Below are positions 25,446-37,539 of a DNA stretch of 64,000 nt, one piece after another. The DNA is from Pelodiscus sinensis. Its lineage: Eukaryota > Chordata > Testudines > Trionychidae. Positions within the stretch are counted from its first letter, which is position 1. Every line of letters starts with the position of its first letter. A program made the translations under genes and the position numbers. Location: assembly GCF_049634645.1 (NCBI RefSeq), contig NC_134722.1, forward strand, positions 13,689,001 to 13,753,000, in the 5' to 3' direction. The notes beneath the pieces were generated by a model that searched no databases, was not told the DNA's origin, and saw only the letters and a program-made list of their open reading frames with translations.

Positions 25446-28047
25446 ATAGACAGGTGGAATCCAGAGGAAGATTTTGATGAAGTACCCTGAACTATGGAAC
25501 TTACTCTTCTCAATTCTTCAGCAGAGCTTGAGCTTTTGAGTATGCTGGAAGGCCTATCTGTTTACTCAGGGTTTTGCCTTTAATATTAGAGAGAACTGAG
25601 GGGTTATTATTGCTTACTAGCCCTTTTTGGGGTGGAGTTTCTACTCAGCAATTATGTTGCACCTTTCATTAGGTAATGTAATAAGAATGTTATTATTTAA
25701 TCTGTTCGATGTATTTCATAAACATAGATCATTGATTGATCACAAGATTGACTGACTTTTTTAGATCAATTTTACATAGTAAATTAGGGCCCCGTTCTGT
25801 ACTAAAGTTGCATGCAGAGCTCACTTGGAGAGCCTCTGATGGTAAAGGTGGGGGCACTTACTTTGAAGTCTGTCAGTATCACTCCTTGTGCTGAGACTTT
25901 GGCCAGAGATGTCACCAGAGATAGTTTTAAATATCTTTTTGGCAACACAAGCAGCATTGATCTTGGCTGTATTGAAGAGGAAGCAAAAATGAGTTCAAAA
26001 GAAAGTGGTGTCTTTTTTCATCCTCTTTATTTTCAGAGCCAAGAAGTTAGATACAGATTGAGCCAAAATGCCCAAAGTCAGTACTTGAGTACCCTGAATG
26101 GTGAAAACAGCCCCTATAGCCTCAGATGCCAAAAGACGACAAAACTCTTTTTTTCCCTGTAGTTTTATGAAGAGTCAGGGTCACCCTCTAAACACAAATG
26201 GTAAGCCAACATATTTTAGACAAAGCAATTGTGAAAGTGTACCATCAGCATCTTCCTGGTTTGGATCCTGGTTTAAAATTGGCAATTCTAGTGTGCATGC
26301 AACACACGTATACAAAAAGCAAAATGAGGGATCCTTTATATCTTCACTGCCAATAAGCAAAAAAACAACCAATGAAATGTCCACCCCAATTAACTTTTAC
26401 ATGGATTACTTACTTTAAAAAAAAAAATATGAATATACCTGAACAAGGAAATCTCTAATGTTCCCAAAACACATATTCATATCTGATACACTGGATGAAA
26501 TTGAAGAGATCTGGTGAGCACATGATCTCTGCTGCCACTGATCTATTGTGAACTTTAGAATTTTAATTTAAAAAATACTGAATATTAGCTGCTAGAGACA
26601 CATAGCCTGACACTTGCAACCAAGACAGAATAATTATGTAGCATAGCTAAAAAGAGCAAAAATGTATGTAGTCAGTCAATCCCCAGGTTTTAGTAAAGAA
26701 CAAAAGCACACATGTAGGAGTTTCACCCTAATTTTACTATGTACATTTCAAATGCAGACAACTTTTAATCTTATTTAAAGGTAAGATATTTGCTGTATGC
26801 AATAGTAACTTCTCAGCTATGCACTTGATCGCATTTTTAAGTCAACCTGGATCTTTTTTAAATGTGTCTTAAATATACAAGTTTTGCTGGAACATTGCTT
26901 TATGTCTGAATGGCACTGACAGAATGCCAAAAGTATTCTAAGCTCAAAAGAAAAATTGAATAGTTCCACTGTTACTAGTTTTAATTCACAGAAAGTATTT
27001 CTATACATGCCAAAGGGATTAAACTGGTTTTTTACATACTTATAAAGAAACTATATTGAAATTCCAAAGTACCATATGCAGTGAAAACAATTGTATCTGA
27101 CAGAAAAATCTACTATACATTTTTTTAAGCATTCTGGCATAATGTGAATGCTGATCATTCATTTAAGTCATATCACATGGTTTTAGAGTTGGATTAAAAA
27201 TGCCAGGAGTTAATTATGTAATAATTTATGTAAAAGAGCTTAAATTTTATAATATATTATGTATATTTATTTTGTATAAAAAGCTAAATTATTCCTATGA
27301 TTTCATTGTGGTTAAAATGAGTGAACATAATCTAACAAATTTCTAGTCAGTTGCAGTACATGTAAATTTCTAGTATATGAAAATTCAGAGAGCGGTAATA
27401 TTCTGGAGCAAATTTTTAGCATGCTCTGAAATTTTAATTGCGCTAACAAGATTTCAGGGTTCTTTTGCAGGAATCTTTTAAAATTAGTTCATTCACAAAG
27501 TTCGGGGAGGCACCAAAATTCTGGTCCTCTCTACTTTGGGTGAGGCTAAGTGAAAAGGAAAGTATACATTTTAGTTCAGAAACATAATTTGTAACTACTC
27601 TCTAGCTACAACAGGAACCACTGTTGTGCTACGATTAACCAGTCAGCAACTGCCACATCTTACCACAGGCACATCTTATTTTTCGCATAGGAAAATAACC
27701 GCGGAGAGACTATGCATGAAAAGTGCCGTATAAGTATAAAGTGTTAGTTTCAGCTCCAATACGACTGAAAGGCAATTGCTGGCAAGTACTGCTTTTTTAA
27801 AAATGACCAAAAATGATGAAAAAAATTGAAATACCGTTTACAAATATTTCCCCAAATTAATCAGATCTTGCAGCAATACAATTTTATTACTCTCTTTATA
27901 ATGTTACTTTAAACTGTTTTGATTTTCCACTGTCTGGCTCAAGATGGCCAAAAGACAAGTAGGAGAATACCCTACGACAAGCTCATCTGCACTGCTATGA
28001 GGATACACCTGAGATGTCAACCACAATAGATTTATTTTTTTCTGCTA

Positions 28048-28457
28048 GGTGACATCTACACTGCACAGTTATTTTGGAATAAGATATTCCAGAATAATTA
28101 TTCCAAAATAGTTCATTTCGAAATAGCACATCTACACTGCAGGGAAGCCTCAAAATTAGTCTGAGGCAGGCTTCCCTAATGTAGATTTAGAGCCCCAGGA
28201 GGAATAACTTAGAAAGGCCCTGGAGAGGGGCTATTTTGAAATAGCAGAAGTGGAGCGTCTACACACACCTTATTTCAAAATATAGCTATTTCAGAACAGG
28301 CGATATTCTTCACAGAATGAGGTTTATGGAAGTTGGAATAAGCCGTCTGTTATTTCAAAATTATTTAAAAATAATGGAATTGTTGTGTAGATGCTCACAT
28401 AGTTATTTTGGAATAATGGCCATTACTCCAAAATAACTTTGCTATGTAGACACACCC
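28048..28457. mobile_element. MITE, TCTACAC-ended, GGAATAAC/TTTCAAAATA interior, CTA TSD
   Basis: Left GGTGACATCTACACTGCAC and right GCTATGTAGACACACCC are inverted ends, and CTA flanks both. The interior repeats AGTTATTTTGGAATAA and TATTTCGAAATAGC in both orientations, with an internal TTTATGGAAGTTGGAATAAG. It is 410 bp and non-coding, related in its interior to 3997-4270. Confidence 0.8.
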
Positions 28458-29779
28458 CTATTGTTCACTCCTGAGCAGAGAGCAAACTCTAACTGCATCT
28501 AGCTATGCAATGGTCTTATATAATGGGCATATAGGTACCATGGAAGAATGAGGACAAGGTAGATATTTTGCAGATTTTAGAACTGAAATATTAGATCTCT
28601 CTGTCCGTAACAGCAGGATGGTTTTAGTGAAGTACATGATTGAACAAAATAAGTTACTAAGACATGTAGTTGTCTGAATGTATCACATCCCACACTCTTA
28701 GACAGGCATCAGATATCATGGGCCAAGAACACAATTACAGATGAAATAGATGCAAATGCTATGATGCATGCATGTATATCAGGGAGGTAAAAGGTGTTTA
28801 TAAATGGTGATAATGCATACTCCAACCCCACATGTTGTGTGTGGTGGATAAAGCACTTAGAAGATTGGTTTACTATTTTGCAATTCCAAAGCCAAATCAC
28901 CTCTTGGTACAAAACAAAACAAACAGGCTGGTCTGGCCCTTTCAACTGAACAATAAGCAGCTGATGCCAAAGTGATGCTTTTTTAGCTCCAGAACATTCA
29001 TAAACCAGAAAAATTCTTAGAGGTTTCCACAACAGAAACATCCAATAAACCATCGGGGCTTGAAGGGGAGAATGCTGCATATGGATATAAGGGTGTGACT
29101 TGCACAACTTCGATAGCAAGGTTCACTACAGCCGAGATTGAAATATGTTCTTCTGTCCTCACCCTAGTGCTACCACTTCTTGTGAGGGAATCATTTCAAA
29201 GGGAAAGGTGAAAGTGGTGCCACTGTGGTGGAGTGGCTGGGTAGATCAGTGAACTAAGTTTTCAAAGGCACATGCCATCACAAATGCAACCACTCACAGA
29301 CTCTGCAATGACCCAACAACAGTAAAGTATAATAGTTCTGAACTGGCTTTTTGTGAAGAATTTACTTCTATGGATCATACCACCACATCCCATGATTCAC
29401 ATGGGGTCATTTTTCTAGACATGTTTTAATCATTACATCCCCCTCTGCCTAGTCATGCACATCTATCCCTCCGATCTGACCAGGTCAAAGTAAGGCAATC
29501 AGGAATCCTAGGCATACTACAACTTTGACCCTCCCTCTTCCCCGTGATTAAATTTCCCATTTGGAATGACAGTGGCAGAGGATTCCTCTTCTCCCCTACT
29601 ACTGGCACTTGTGGTCCCTCTAGCCTCAGGAGGAGCAAGGATTGCATTAACCCCTGTATCCAGCCAGACACGACCCATCCCCATTGGAGTCTTACTGGCT
29701 GGGCACACTCCCTTGTTTTCCTCTTTTCTTTGAACATGGCTCTCTCAGCTACAATTTATGTTAAATGTCAAGCAATATG

Positions 29780-29941
29780 ATTTATGTTAAGCTTGTTGTT
29801 AAGTTTTCTTGTTGTGTTAACCCATACCATGTTAGGATTTTTGCTACGTCAAGGCCATAAGGCTGGACTTTGCCTAGAAACTACATTGCTTAATGTATGC
29901 TTATGAATATGTATGTAACCCATGGAATGAGTGAAGTGGGA
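29780..29941 (+). repeat. Possible LTR 5' part, interrupted by the DIRS insertion
   Basis: The DNA next to the DIRS left end (TGTTAAGCTTGTTGTTAAG through ATGTATGTAACCCATGGAA) has the look of an LTR U3 region, and the other flank looks like its continuation. The family is not identified. The evidence is the promoter and polyadenylation arrangement on the far side, so this part is inference. Confidence 0.3.
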
Positions 29942-30154
29942 CAGAATGGTTACTTACCTTATAACTGTTGTTCTTTGAGATGTGTTACTCATGTCTGTTA
30001 CATGTAGGTGCGTGCGTGCAGCATGCACTCATCATCAGAAATGTTTCCCTTAGCAGTACCTGTTGGGCCAGCAGGGGAAGCCCTCTGGAGTAGCACCAAT
30101 ATATCAGCCAATATATACCCCTGCTGGCCCTCCACCCCCTTGGTTCCTTCTTAC
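29942..30154. repeat. DIRS inverted terminal repeat (3' end of the element)
   Basis: The stretch containing CCTGTTGGGCCAGCAGGGGA and TACCCCTGCTGGCCCTCCA is the inverted counterpart of 34630-34795, at an estimated 80% identity or so by eye. The outermost 47 bp (GGTTACTTACCTTATAACTG onward) has no match in the other terminal repeat but is matched by the internal complementary region. Confidence 0.85.
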
Positions 30155-30190
30155 GGGAGTACTCCGAAGGAGGAAAGGTGGATGGGATTT

Positions 30191-30290
30191 GGAATGGACA
30201 TGACCAACACATCTCAAAGAACAATAGTTACGAAGTAAGTAACCATTCTTTCTCCTTCGAGTGCTTGCTCATGTCCATCCCATGTAGGTA
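30191..30290. repeat. DIRS internal complementary region
   Basis: AACACATCTCAAAGAACAAT and AGTAAGTAACCATTCT are the inverse of the element's left tip (29942-29990). They run directly into CTTCGAGTGCTTGCTCATG, the inverse of its right tip (34796-34820). A fused inverse of both tips next to the 3' terminal repeat is what the DIRS circle-replication model requires. Confidence 0.85.
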
Positions 30291-30359
30291 ACTCCAAAGC
30301 AGAAACCCCAGGAGGCAGGATTGGAGTTCTAACCTTCCACTGAGTTGAGGACAGCCCAA

Positions 30360-31330
30360 CCCAGGGCAGCATCTTCCCTTGCCTGATGTGTCAGTGCATA
30401 ATGGTTAGCGAAGGTGTGGACAGAGGACCACGTGGCGGCCCTGCAGATGTCCAGGATTGGGACCTGAGCCACAAAAACCGCTGAGGAAGCCTGTGCTCTC
30501 GTAGAGTGGCCGTGAGGGGAGGAGCCGGGATCCCTGTTAGGCTGTAGAATTCCTTAATACATGCCGTGATCCCAGAGGAGATCCTTTGCGCAGACACTGG
30601 CTGATCCTTCAGCTGCTCCGCAATGGCAACAAAGAGCTCAGGTGACTTGCAGAAGGGCTTTGTTTTCTCTTAATAAAAGGCTAAAGCCCTCCTAACATGT
30701 AAAGCATGAAACACCTGCTCTTTACCCAATGCGTGGGGCTTGGGGTAAAACACTGGCAGGGAAATGTCCCGAGACACATGGAAGTTCCACACGACCTTAG
30801 GCAGGGTTCAGGCGTAACCTGACTTTGTCCTTAAAGAAAATTGTATAAGGGGGATCCGAAGTGAGAGCTCTCAGTTCGGACATGTGCCTGGCTGATGTGA
30901 TGGCCATCAGCAGGGATACCTTATAGGACAGGTGTAGCAACGAACATGTCGCCAGGGGCTCATATGGAGGTCCCATGAGTTTGGACAAGTTAAAATGCCA
31001 CTGGAGAATGGGCTGCCGAACATGTGGATCAAGCCTGTCCAGGCCCTTCAAAAACCTGTTTACCATCGGATCTGCAAAAAGGGTCTTATATCTGGGACCT
31101 GGGTGAAAAGCAGAGATGGCAACTAGGTGAATCTTAATCGAGGAGGAGGAGAACCCCTGAAGCCTAAGATCCAGAAAGTAGTCCAGGACCAGGGGGACTG
31201 GCGCATCCATAGGGGACACTGCCCTTTGGGTAGACCAGATATAAAACCACTTCCACTTAGTGGAAGATTTCCTGATCCCCAGTAATACCTCCTGTATACG
31301 GGCCGAACACTGACGCTCCACCACGGTCAA
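30360..31330 (-). pseudogene. DIRS tyrosine recombinase remnant
   Basis: The first 177 residues (30797-31330) are open and contain VLDYFLDLRLQGFSSSSIK, an N-terminal core-binding segment, and AITSARHMSELRAL, which holds the box I catalytic Arg. The frame then breaks. Further downstream, in another frame, are GHSTRAQASSAVF, the box II His-x-x-Arg (about 30497-30510), and ICRAATWSSVHTFANHY with the nucleophilic Tyr (about 30397-30405). All catalytic positions are recognisable, but stops and a shift separate them. Confidence 0.85.
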
Positions 31331-33146
31331 CCACGGAGCTTACATGCCATCTGGTGCAGGGTCCGCAGGTCCAGGCGGCGAAGTCTGCTAAAGTCCTGCG
31401 TGATCAGGCCAGGAATTAGTGGAAGCGTGATTGGCCTTTTGCACATCAGGCTCAGGAGGATGGAAAACCATGCAGGTGCAATGAGGATCAGGGATGCCCT
31501 GGATTCCTGCACCCACAGAAGCACCCGGTGGATCAGCAGGAATGGTGGGAATAACAGACCACCGGGCCAGGGAATTAGTAATGCATCTCCCAGAAAGCCC
31601 CTTCCCAGGCCCATGAGGGAAAAGAACCCCAAGCACTTCCTGTTCTGATGCATGATGAACAGGTCCAGACGGAGAAACCCCCACCTGTGGAAGATGTCCA
31701 GGGCTACATCCCCCTGAGGGTCCACTCGTGGCCGAAAAGAACCTGCTCAGCCAGTCTGCCAGAGTATTCTGGGAGCCTGGGAGATAGGAGGCAATTGGGT
31801 GGATACCCGCCTCGATGCAGAGATCTCACAGTGAAAGGCCTCCCGACACAGGTAAGGAGAGTGGGCCCCTCCCTATCTGTTGATGTACGAGACTGCCAAT
31901 GTGTTGTCGGACAGGATGAGGACCGACTTGCCCCTGAGCTGGTGGAAGAAGGCCACACAGGCGAGGTGGACCACTCGCACCTCCTTGACATTGATGATCA
32001 GGAAGAGATTGTCCCTTGACCACATACCTCATGTCCACATGTCTCCGAGATGGGCCCCCCAACCAGTATATTACGCATCCGTCACAAGCAGAGGGTCGGT
32101 AGCAGCCTAGAGAACGGGACTCTGGCACAGACCTCCTCCTCCCGGGTCCACCAGTCCAGGAAGGGAAGGACGTCGGGAGAGGGAGGAGGAAAACTGTCAC
32201 CACTCTGTCCCATGCATGAGAGAATGGGTTGTGAGTCCACGCCAACCACATCTGCAGTGGGTGCATGAGGAGCCTGGTGTGCTGTATAATATAGATGCAC
32301 GTGGCCATTAGGCCCAAAAGACGCATGCAGGCTCTGAGTGTGGTTATCAGGAATGCCTGCATGTCCCAGACAACTGACCTGATTACCAGGAAGTGGGATC
32401 TGGGGAGGGAGGCCTTAGCTGTTGTCGAATCTAGATTGGCGCCCACCAACTCTATCACTGGGGTAGGCACCAGAGTCGATTTGGGCACATTCAGAAGCAG
32501 ACCCAGCTCCCGAAAGAGTTCTTGAATGAGGATGATGTGGGCCTGTACCTGGTTAGCAGAGCGCCCCCATAGGAGCCAGTCATCCAGGCATGGGAACACC
32601 TGGATGTCTTGTTTTTGGAGAGCAGCAGCAATGATGGTCATGAAATTTGTGAAGACCTGGGGGGAGGAAAAGGGGCATGGACAGCCCAAAGGAGAGGGCC
32701 GTAAACTGATAATGGTCCTTGCCCACAATAAAACAAAGGAACCAATGGTGGTGAGGCACAATAGAAATATGAAAAAACATGTCTTTTAGATTAAGGGCAA
32801 CGTACCAGTCTCCGAGGGCTAGGGAAGGAATAATGGAATCCAAAGTCACTATCTTGAATTTCGTCTTGACAATGAAGGAGTTGAGATCTTGGAGGTCCAG
32901 GATGGGAGAAAACCCACCCTTGGCTTTGGGGACCAGGAAATACCAGGAATAGAAGCCCCCGTCCAACACCTCCGGGGGAACTGCCTCTGCAGCTCCCAGG
33001 GTGAGGAGCTGAAACACCTCCACCTGCAGGAGATGCTCATGAGAGGGGTCCCTGAAAAGGGACGGAGCAGGGGAATGGGAGGAAGGAGGAAAACGGAAGG
33101 AGATGACGTACCCCCTTCCCACCATTTCTAGGACCCAACGGTCCAC
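31327..33146 (-). pseudogene. DIRS reverse transcriptase / RNase H remnant
   Basis: The RT begins in the open stretch 32580-33146 with GGFYSWYFLVPKAKGGF and LDLQDLN, then LGDWYVALNLKDMFFHI (motif A with its Asp). The frame changes in the G/A-rich run near 32650. It continues with QVFPCLDDWLLWG, where the usual Tyr of YLDD is Cys. A tether and RNase H region follows with more frame changes; VTDA and GWGAHLGDM mark its start near 32060. The connector before the recombinase (31327-31725) contains LIPGLITQDFSRLRRLDL. Overall order fits DIRS pol. It is decayed. Confidence 0.85.
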
Positions 33147-34480
33147 CCAGGCCTGGTGGAAAGGGAATAGATGGTCCCAGAAAGGGTTGTGGGGAGGTTT
33201 GGCCTGGGGGAAGTAACTGCCCCGACGTAGGCAACCGGGTCAGTGGAGTCGCTGAAGGGGGTGCCTTGGACCCAGAGAGAACCGACTTCAGTCTGGAGAA
33301 GCCCATGCCTTGGCTCTGGTGGTAGGCCCATCAGGTCCAGAACAGCCACTGAGACAGTCCTGGAGCCTGTGGGGGCCAGGACTGTTGCATCACCAGTACC
33401 AGGATTGGCTGCGCCTATTGATGCTGCTGCTGATGAGTGGAGGCACTCTGGTGTCATGATCGGTGCCAGGATCTGGATCCCCTGAACGACCACATGGACT
33501 CCACCTCTGAGTCAGCTGAATACTCTGATGCCGAACATGGCAGGGTGGACGCAGACGTAGTCGGTGATCTGGCTGACGCGGCGTGCTGAGCCATCGACTC
33601 CGGCTTACCCCAGTGCACACGGGGAGAATGAGGAGGTATGGCCAGGCTAAGCCTGGGAAGCACTGAATGGGTCGCGGTGGCCAGTGCTGCATTCGGTGCC
33701 GGTCGAGACCCTCAGCCTGGTGCTGGGTCCAGGCAGCACTTGGGGCTGGAGCAGCATGGGAGGTGACCACAACAGAGCGGTGCTTCTTATGATCCAATGC
33801 TGGGCCTCCCAGCGCCCTAGGATCTAATTGGTGCCACCTGGGGTCCCAATCCTTTCCTGAGGTCGGTGCTGGTGTAGGAGAGTAGGACAGTTCAATCAGA
33901 TTCCTGGCACCTCGAAAGCTTCCGGAGTATAGAGCTCTGGGAAGTCCCCCATCAGGTTGGCATCCTGGTGCGAACTTGGTTGCTTGCCCAACCGAGACGT
34001 TCCGAGCTCAGTACCTGATGGTGCCGCACGCCCCACTTGAGGGCGCATGGAGGGCATGCGCCGTGGGGTTGACCTACACCTGCTAAACCTCCTCTTCTTC
34101 GGAGACACCGGGGACTGGAACAGTGCCAAGGTTTGCGTGATGCTGGGGAGGCACAAGAGTGGCCTGACGCCTCCCACACCGAGGCTAGAGCACTCTGCAT
34201 TGCTGGTGCCGGGTCCGACGCCGGTGCTGGACATAAAGACGCCTCCATTAGAATGATTTTCAGGCGCGACTCTCTCCTGCTTCGTTCGCAGTTTAAATGC
34301 CTTAGCAATTTTACAGGCCTCGGACAAGTGAGCTTCTCCCAAGTACTTAAGGCAAGCAGAGTTTGGGTCACCACAGGGCATAGGCCTCTGGCACTTTTCA
34401 CAGGGTTTGAAGCCCTGAGAGCAGGTCATGCCCGGCCGCAGGCGCTGAGCATAAGGAGCAAGGACTGTGGTAGGTCTTTA
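33147..34480 (-). pseudogene. DIRS gag-like ORF remnant
   Basis: The minus strand at 33896-34429 encodes a Cys-rich start, FKPCEKCQRPMPCGDPNSAC, followed by CLKYLGEAHLSEACKIAKAF, a conserved N-terminal module of vertebrate DIRS gag proteins. Lower in coordinates (33128-33797) are Pro/Ser/Gly-rich fragments in several frames with little recognisable structure. GC content is higher than in the surrounding intron, consistent with a coding origin. Frames are broken. Confidence 0.7.
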
Positions 34481-34629
34481 GCACTAGAAGAGAACACTTA
34501 ACAACTACTTAGAGAACTGATAAGAACCATAACTGCTGAAACTAGAACAAAGGGCTTTAGAAAGGAGTGACTGCTGAAGGGCGCTTGCTAGACAAGAGCA
34601 AGAGCATGTTCCAACCACGGTCAGGGGCA

Positions 34630-34820
34630 GTAAGAAGGAACTGAGGGGATGGAGGGCCAGCAGGGGTATACATTGGCCGGTATACTGAGGCCACTCCAAT
34701 GGACTCCCCTGCTGGCCCAACAGGTACAGCTAAGAGAAAATGTTCCATCGACGCATGTACACTGTGTGCACAGACCTACATGAAATGGACATGAGCAAGC
34801 ACTTGAAGAGGAATGAGAAA
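34630..34820. repeat. DIRS inverted terminal repeat (5' end of the element)
   Basis: GTAAGAAGGAAC and TGGAGGGCCAGCAGGGGTAT through ATGGACATGAGCAAGCACTT match 29989-30154 in inverse orientation. The extreme tip (about 34796-34820) is instead matched inverted inside 30191-30290. Confidence 0.85.
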
Positions 34821-35290
34821 CACCAACTCAAAAGGCAGTTGAACATCTGTATCTTTTTAAGGCAAGAAAAGACCCTGCAAAGTATATAAATTAATTGCTG
34901 AGCAGCCAGGAAAAAAAATCTCCTCTCGGAAGGCATGTAACAGTTTGTGAAATCTGGGACTGAACAAGAAGCATCCTCCCCTGGATCCGAAGGGACATCA
35001 GGGACTGTCATGGCCTCACGGTCAGTCTCCGAGAAGCTGATGCCTGGTCAGCTCCAGCCGCCTGTGAAATCAGAAATAATCTATGCCACACCTGTAGCCT
35101 GCCTCTAAACTGCATGCATGAATGTGATGTGTGTGTGGGTATTGCTATACCTTTAAGAATCCATACTAATAAAGATTCAGTGCTGCTTAAGTTTGTCCTT
35201 TGTTTGGTTATTCCTGAGCTAAGTCCAAGGACAGGTAAACAACCTCTATACACACTATCAAATATTTACCACAGCAGCAGAGGGACTTCT
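34821..35290 (+). repeat. Possible LTR 3' part with TATA box and polyadenylation signal
   Basis: A TATATAAA box at 34883 and an AATAAAG signal at 35168 lie about 285 bp apart on the plus strand, as in a U3-R-U5 arrangement. With 29780-29941 on the other side of the DIRS copy, this looks like one LTR split by the insertion. No internal retroviral genes are seen nearby. The family is undetermined. Confidence 0.35.
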
Positions 35291-35854
35291 GCCTCTCCCT
35301 GACCCTTCCAGTCTGCTCTCAGAGAACGCTCCTTTATGTGGTTCAGGTACTTTCTGTAAAGCTCAGTTGCGAGTCAGCTGACGAGTCACAGGTGCACAGA
35401 ATCTGCCTCTCCCTTAAAGGGACCAGTCACCTTGTGACAACGACATTTTTTTCATTCTTCAGGTTGCTACCAGAAACACTCAAACTCTCATGTTCCAAAG
35501 GAGGCAAATCTCTATTCCACGTCTCACCACCACTTAGATGCAGGAATCAGAACTCAGCTGATAATTGTGCCATTGATGTAGGAAGCAGAAGATACTTTTG
35601 TGTTTTTCTTGTGCTGCTGTTTTATTGGTCCTGTGCCAGGAGTTCTAGGCATGTGGTGGATTGTAAAAAGCTCTTTACTTGGAACAGTATGTATCTCCTG
35701 GTGCACCAGCACAGATATTCTGTCTAGCACACTGCAACGGGGAGAGGCTTCCCTCTCCTTTCCTCCTTGTGGGGGGTACAGAATCCTTGGAGAAGCTGCT
35801 CCCCGTGCTCTGGATGCCCCTTGGTCCCCTGTGAAAGTGTGAAGAATGCACCAC

Positions 35855-35960
35855 AATCTACCCATAAGATTGTAAACTCTAAGTTTGTTTGTATAGCACC
35901 TAGTACAAGGGGACCAATCCAATTGGTTTTCTGGATACTACTGCAATAAAAACAAAATAC
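35855..35960 (+). repeat. Interspersed repeat, GATTGTAAACTC ... AATAAAAA tail
   Basis: AGATTGTAAACTCTAAGTTT then TTGTATAGCACCTAGTACAA and a CTGCAATAAAAACAAAATA tail define an old retroposed family. It is also visible at 54070-54190 and, more degraded, at 2130, 4795, 41890 and 63820. Confidence 0.55.
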
Positions 35961-36310
35961 AGATAAAAACAATCAATAGTGTACAGATATGTTTTGCAAG
36001 ACACACACTGCAAGCGACATAGTAATAAGACACTACTGCGACATAATTGCTTTTGTGACCAGACCGAGGTACAGTTTAAAATCACAGAAACATGAGACAG
36101 AATGATACATTAGGTCTTCTAACCCATTCATCTGCCAGTGCAGATGACTGGATGGAGGTACCTGCTCCTCTCTATCAGATAAAAGATCTACTGCTCCCAG
36201 TTGTATGTGGCATCTGGCTTCTATCCAACATCACAATTTAAACAAAAATATTGTTCAAGACTCATACCGGTGAAACCCCCACAAGTCTTATGACAGACAC
36301 AACCTTAAGC

Positions 36311-36311
36311 G

Positions 36312-36343
<32 letters not shown>

Positions 36344-36359
36344 GCAAGAGAGAGAGAGC
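36311..36359. repeat. Compound microsatellite (CT)n(CA)n(GA)n
   Basis: A CT run is followed directly by a CA run and, after GCAA, a GA run. The CT and GA parts are complementary and could fold into a hairpin. Confidence 0.9.
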
Positions 36360-37512
36360 AAAGACTCAGGATTAAAGACAAAGCTGTGGCTAAGAGCACT
36401 GTCCTATAGTATAGTACCACTAAAAACATGCTACTGACACTTTCCAAACTGAAAGGAGTGAAAAAATAAAAAAACTTTCCATCACAGAAACACAAAATAA
36501 AGCCAAAGGAGATGAGTTGCTATCCCAAATATACTGCACAAAGACAAAATGGACATGATTTGCCTTAAGAAACTGATTCCACATTGCCTTATGCTTTTAA
36601 ATGCTGATTTTAAGTCCTCCAGGAAAACTTGATTTGAGCATGCTTCTCATTTCTGGTTAAAGATATATGTAAACTTAATGGTTCAGACTGGGTGGCAATG
36701 GAATTGCAGGATTCAAATCGAATTAAGACTTGCATAGGAAAAAAAGTTACGATCCTTCATTGAACTTCTATAATTCTTTCTTTTGCAAAGCATATAACAT
36801 GCTAAAAACCCAGAAACAGTAAAATCAGAATGCTTATCAGTATGAAAATGGGTTGGTATTAAAATATGGCCATGTTTCCACCATTTGTCATTATGTTTTA
36901 CACACAAGAAAGTTTTAGTGTAGGAAGATGTGATATGATAAGCATAGTTACACAGGATTTTTGGCAATAAAGTAACTGCTATTGAAATTCAGTTTTGACA
37001 GTTCTCTGAATCTGAAAGACCTGTAAGTACTCAAATGTCATCTGTATATCCATGTGAGATTTAGCTTTGGCAATATCTCAAAAGCAAAATAAAACCATTC
37101 TTTCTACACTATATTTTTGCCACTACGCTATTTTCCCCTAAAGCTGTCTAAAAGTGTATACTCTCTTGAGAAGTAAAGCAGGTTTATGTTACAGAAATAT
37201 TTACAAGGGGGGAAATCACTACTAGTTAGAACAGTCATAACAATCAGAGTGGGCCAAAATGTGGGTTAAAGCACAATAGATGGAATTTATCCTCAACAGC
37301 TGGTATTTAATTATTGTAAAACACTCAAATTTTGTGATTAATTGATCTGATCAATCTAAATCAAACCATCTGGAATCTTGCCTGATTACTTCAATCTCTG
37401 TTTTGTAAGTGAACTTGTCATCTTGCTTAATTTCAATTTTTAATTCCAATTCGTTCAGGGATAGGTCTGGAAAATAAAGCCTTAAGGTCTGTAGGACTAT
37501 TTTTTAAACATT

Positions 37513-37539
37513 AAAAAAAGAAGAAGAAGAAGAAAGAGA
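37513..37539. repeat. (AAG)n-rich simple repeat
   Basis: An A run is followed by four to five AAG units and then AAAGAGAG, about 400 bp from the exon 6 donor inside intron 6. Confidence 0.85.

Larger units (their letters stand above)
29942..34820 (-). mobile_element. DIRS-type tyrosine-recombinase retrotransposon, near full length, decayed
   Basis: It is about 4.9 kb. The minus strand encodes, in order, gag-like, RT/RNase H and tyrosine-recombinase remnants. Inverted terminal repeats lie at 29942-30154 and 34630-34820, and an internal complementary region at 30191-30290 matches the outer tips of both. This is the defining layout of DIRS elements, which integrate as circles through a recombinase instead of an integrase. 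Multiple frameshifts and stops make it non-autonomous. Confidence 0.88.

Noticed and set aside
25123..25513. Open frames rich in STVDK/LSTE repeats
   Set aside because: They are translations of reiterated GTCGACA motifs in the MITE at 25110-25445.
25812..26162. 116-codon plus-strand frame
   Set aside because: No family resemblance or gene context. It is antisense to WWOX within intron 6 and most likely chance.
29517..29708. LDTGV in a short minus-strand frame, considered as a retroviral-type protease DTG motif
   Set aside because: No flanking protease or pol motifs and a single short match, so it is not supported.
31400..33485. Plus-strand open frames in 31400-33485 (up to 123 codons)
   Set aside because: They are antisense shadows of the DIRS pol region. 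Domain motifs occur only on the minus strand.
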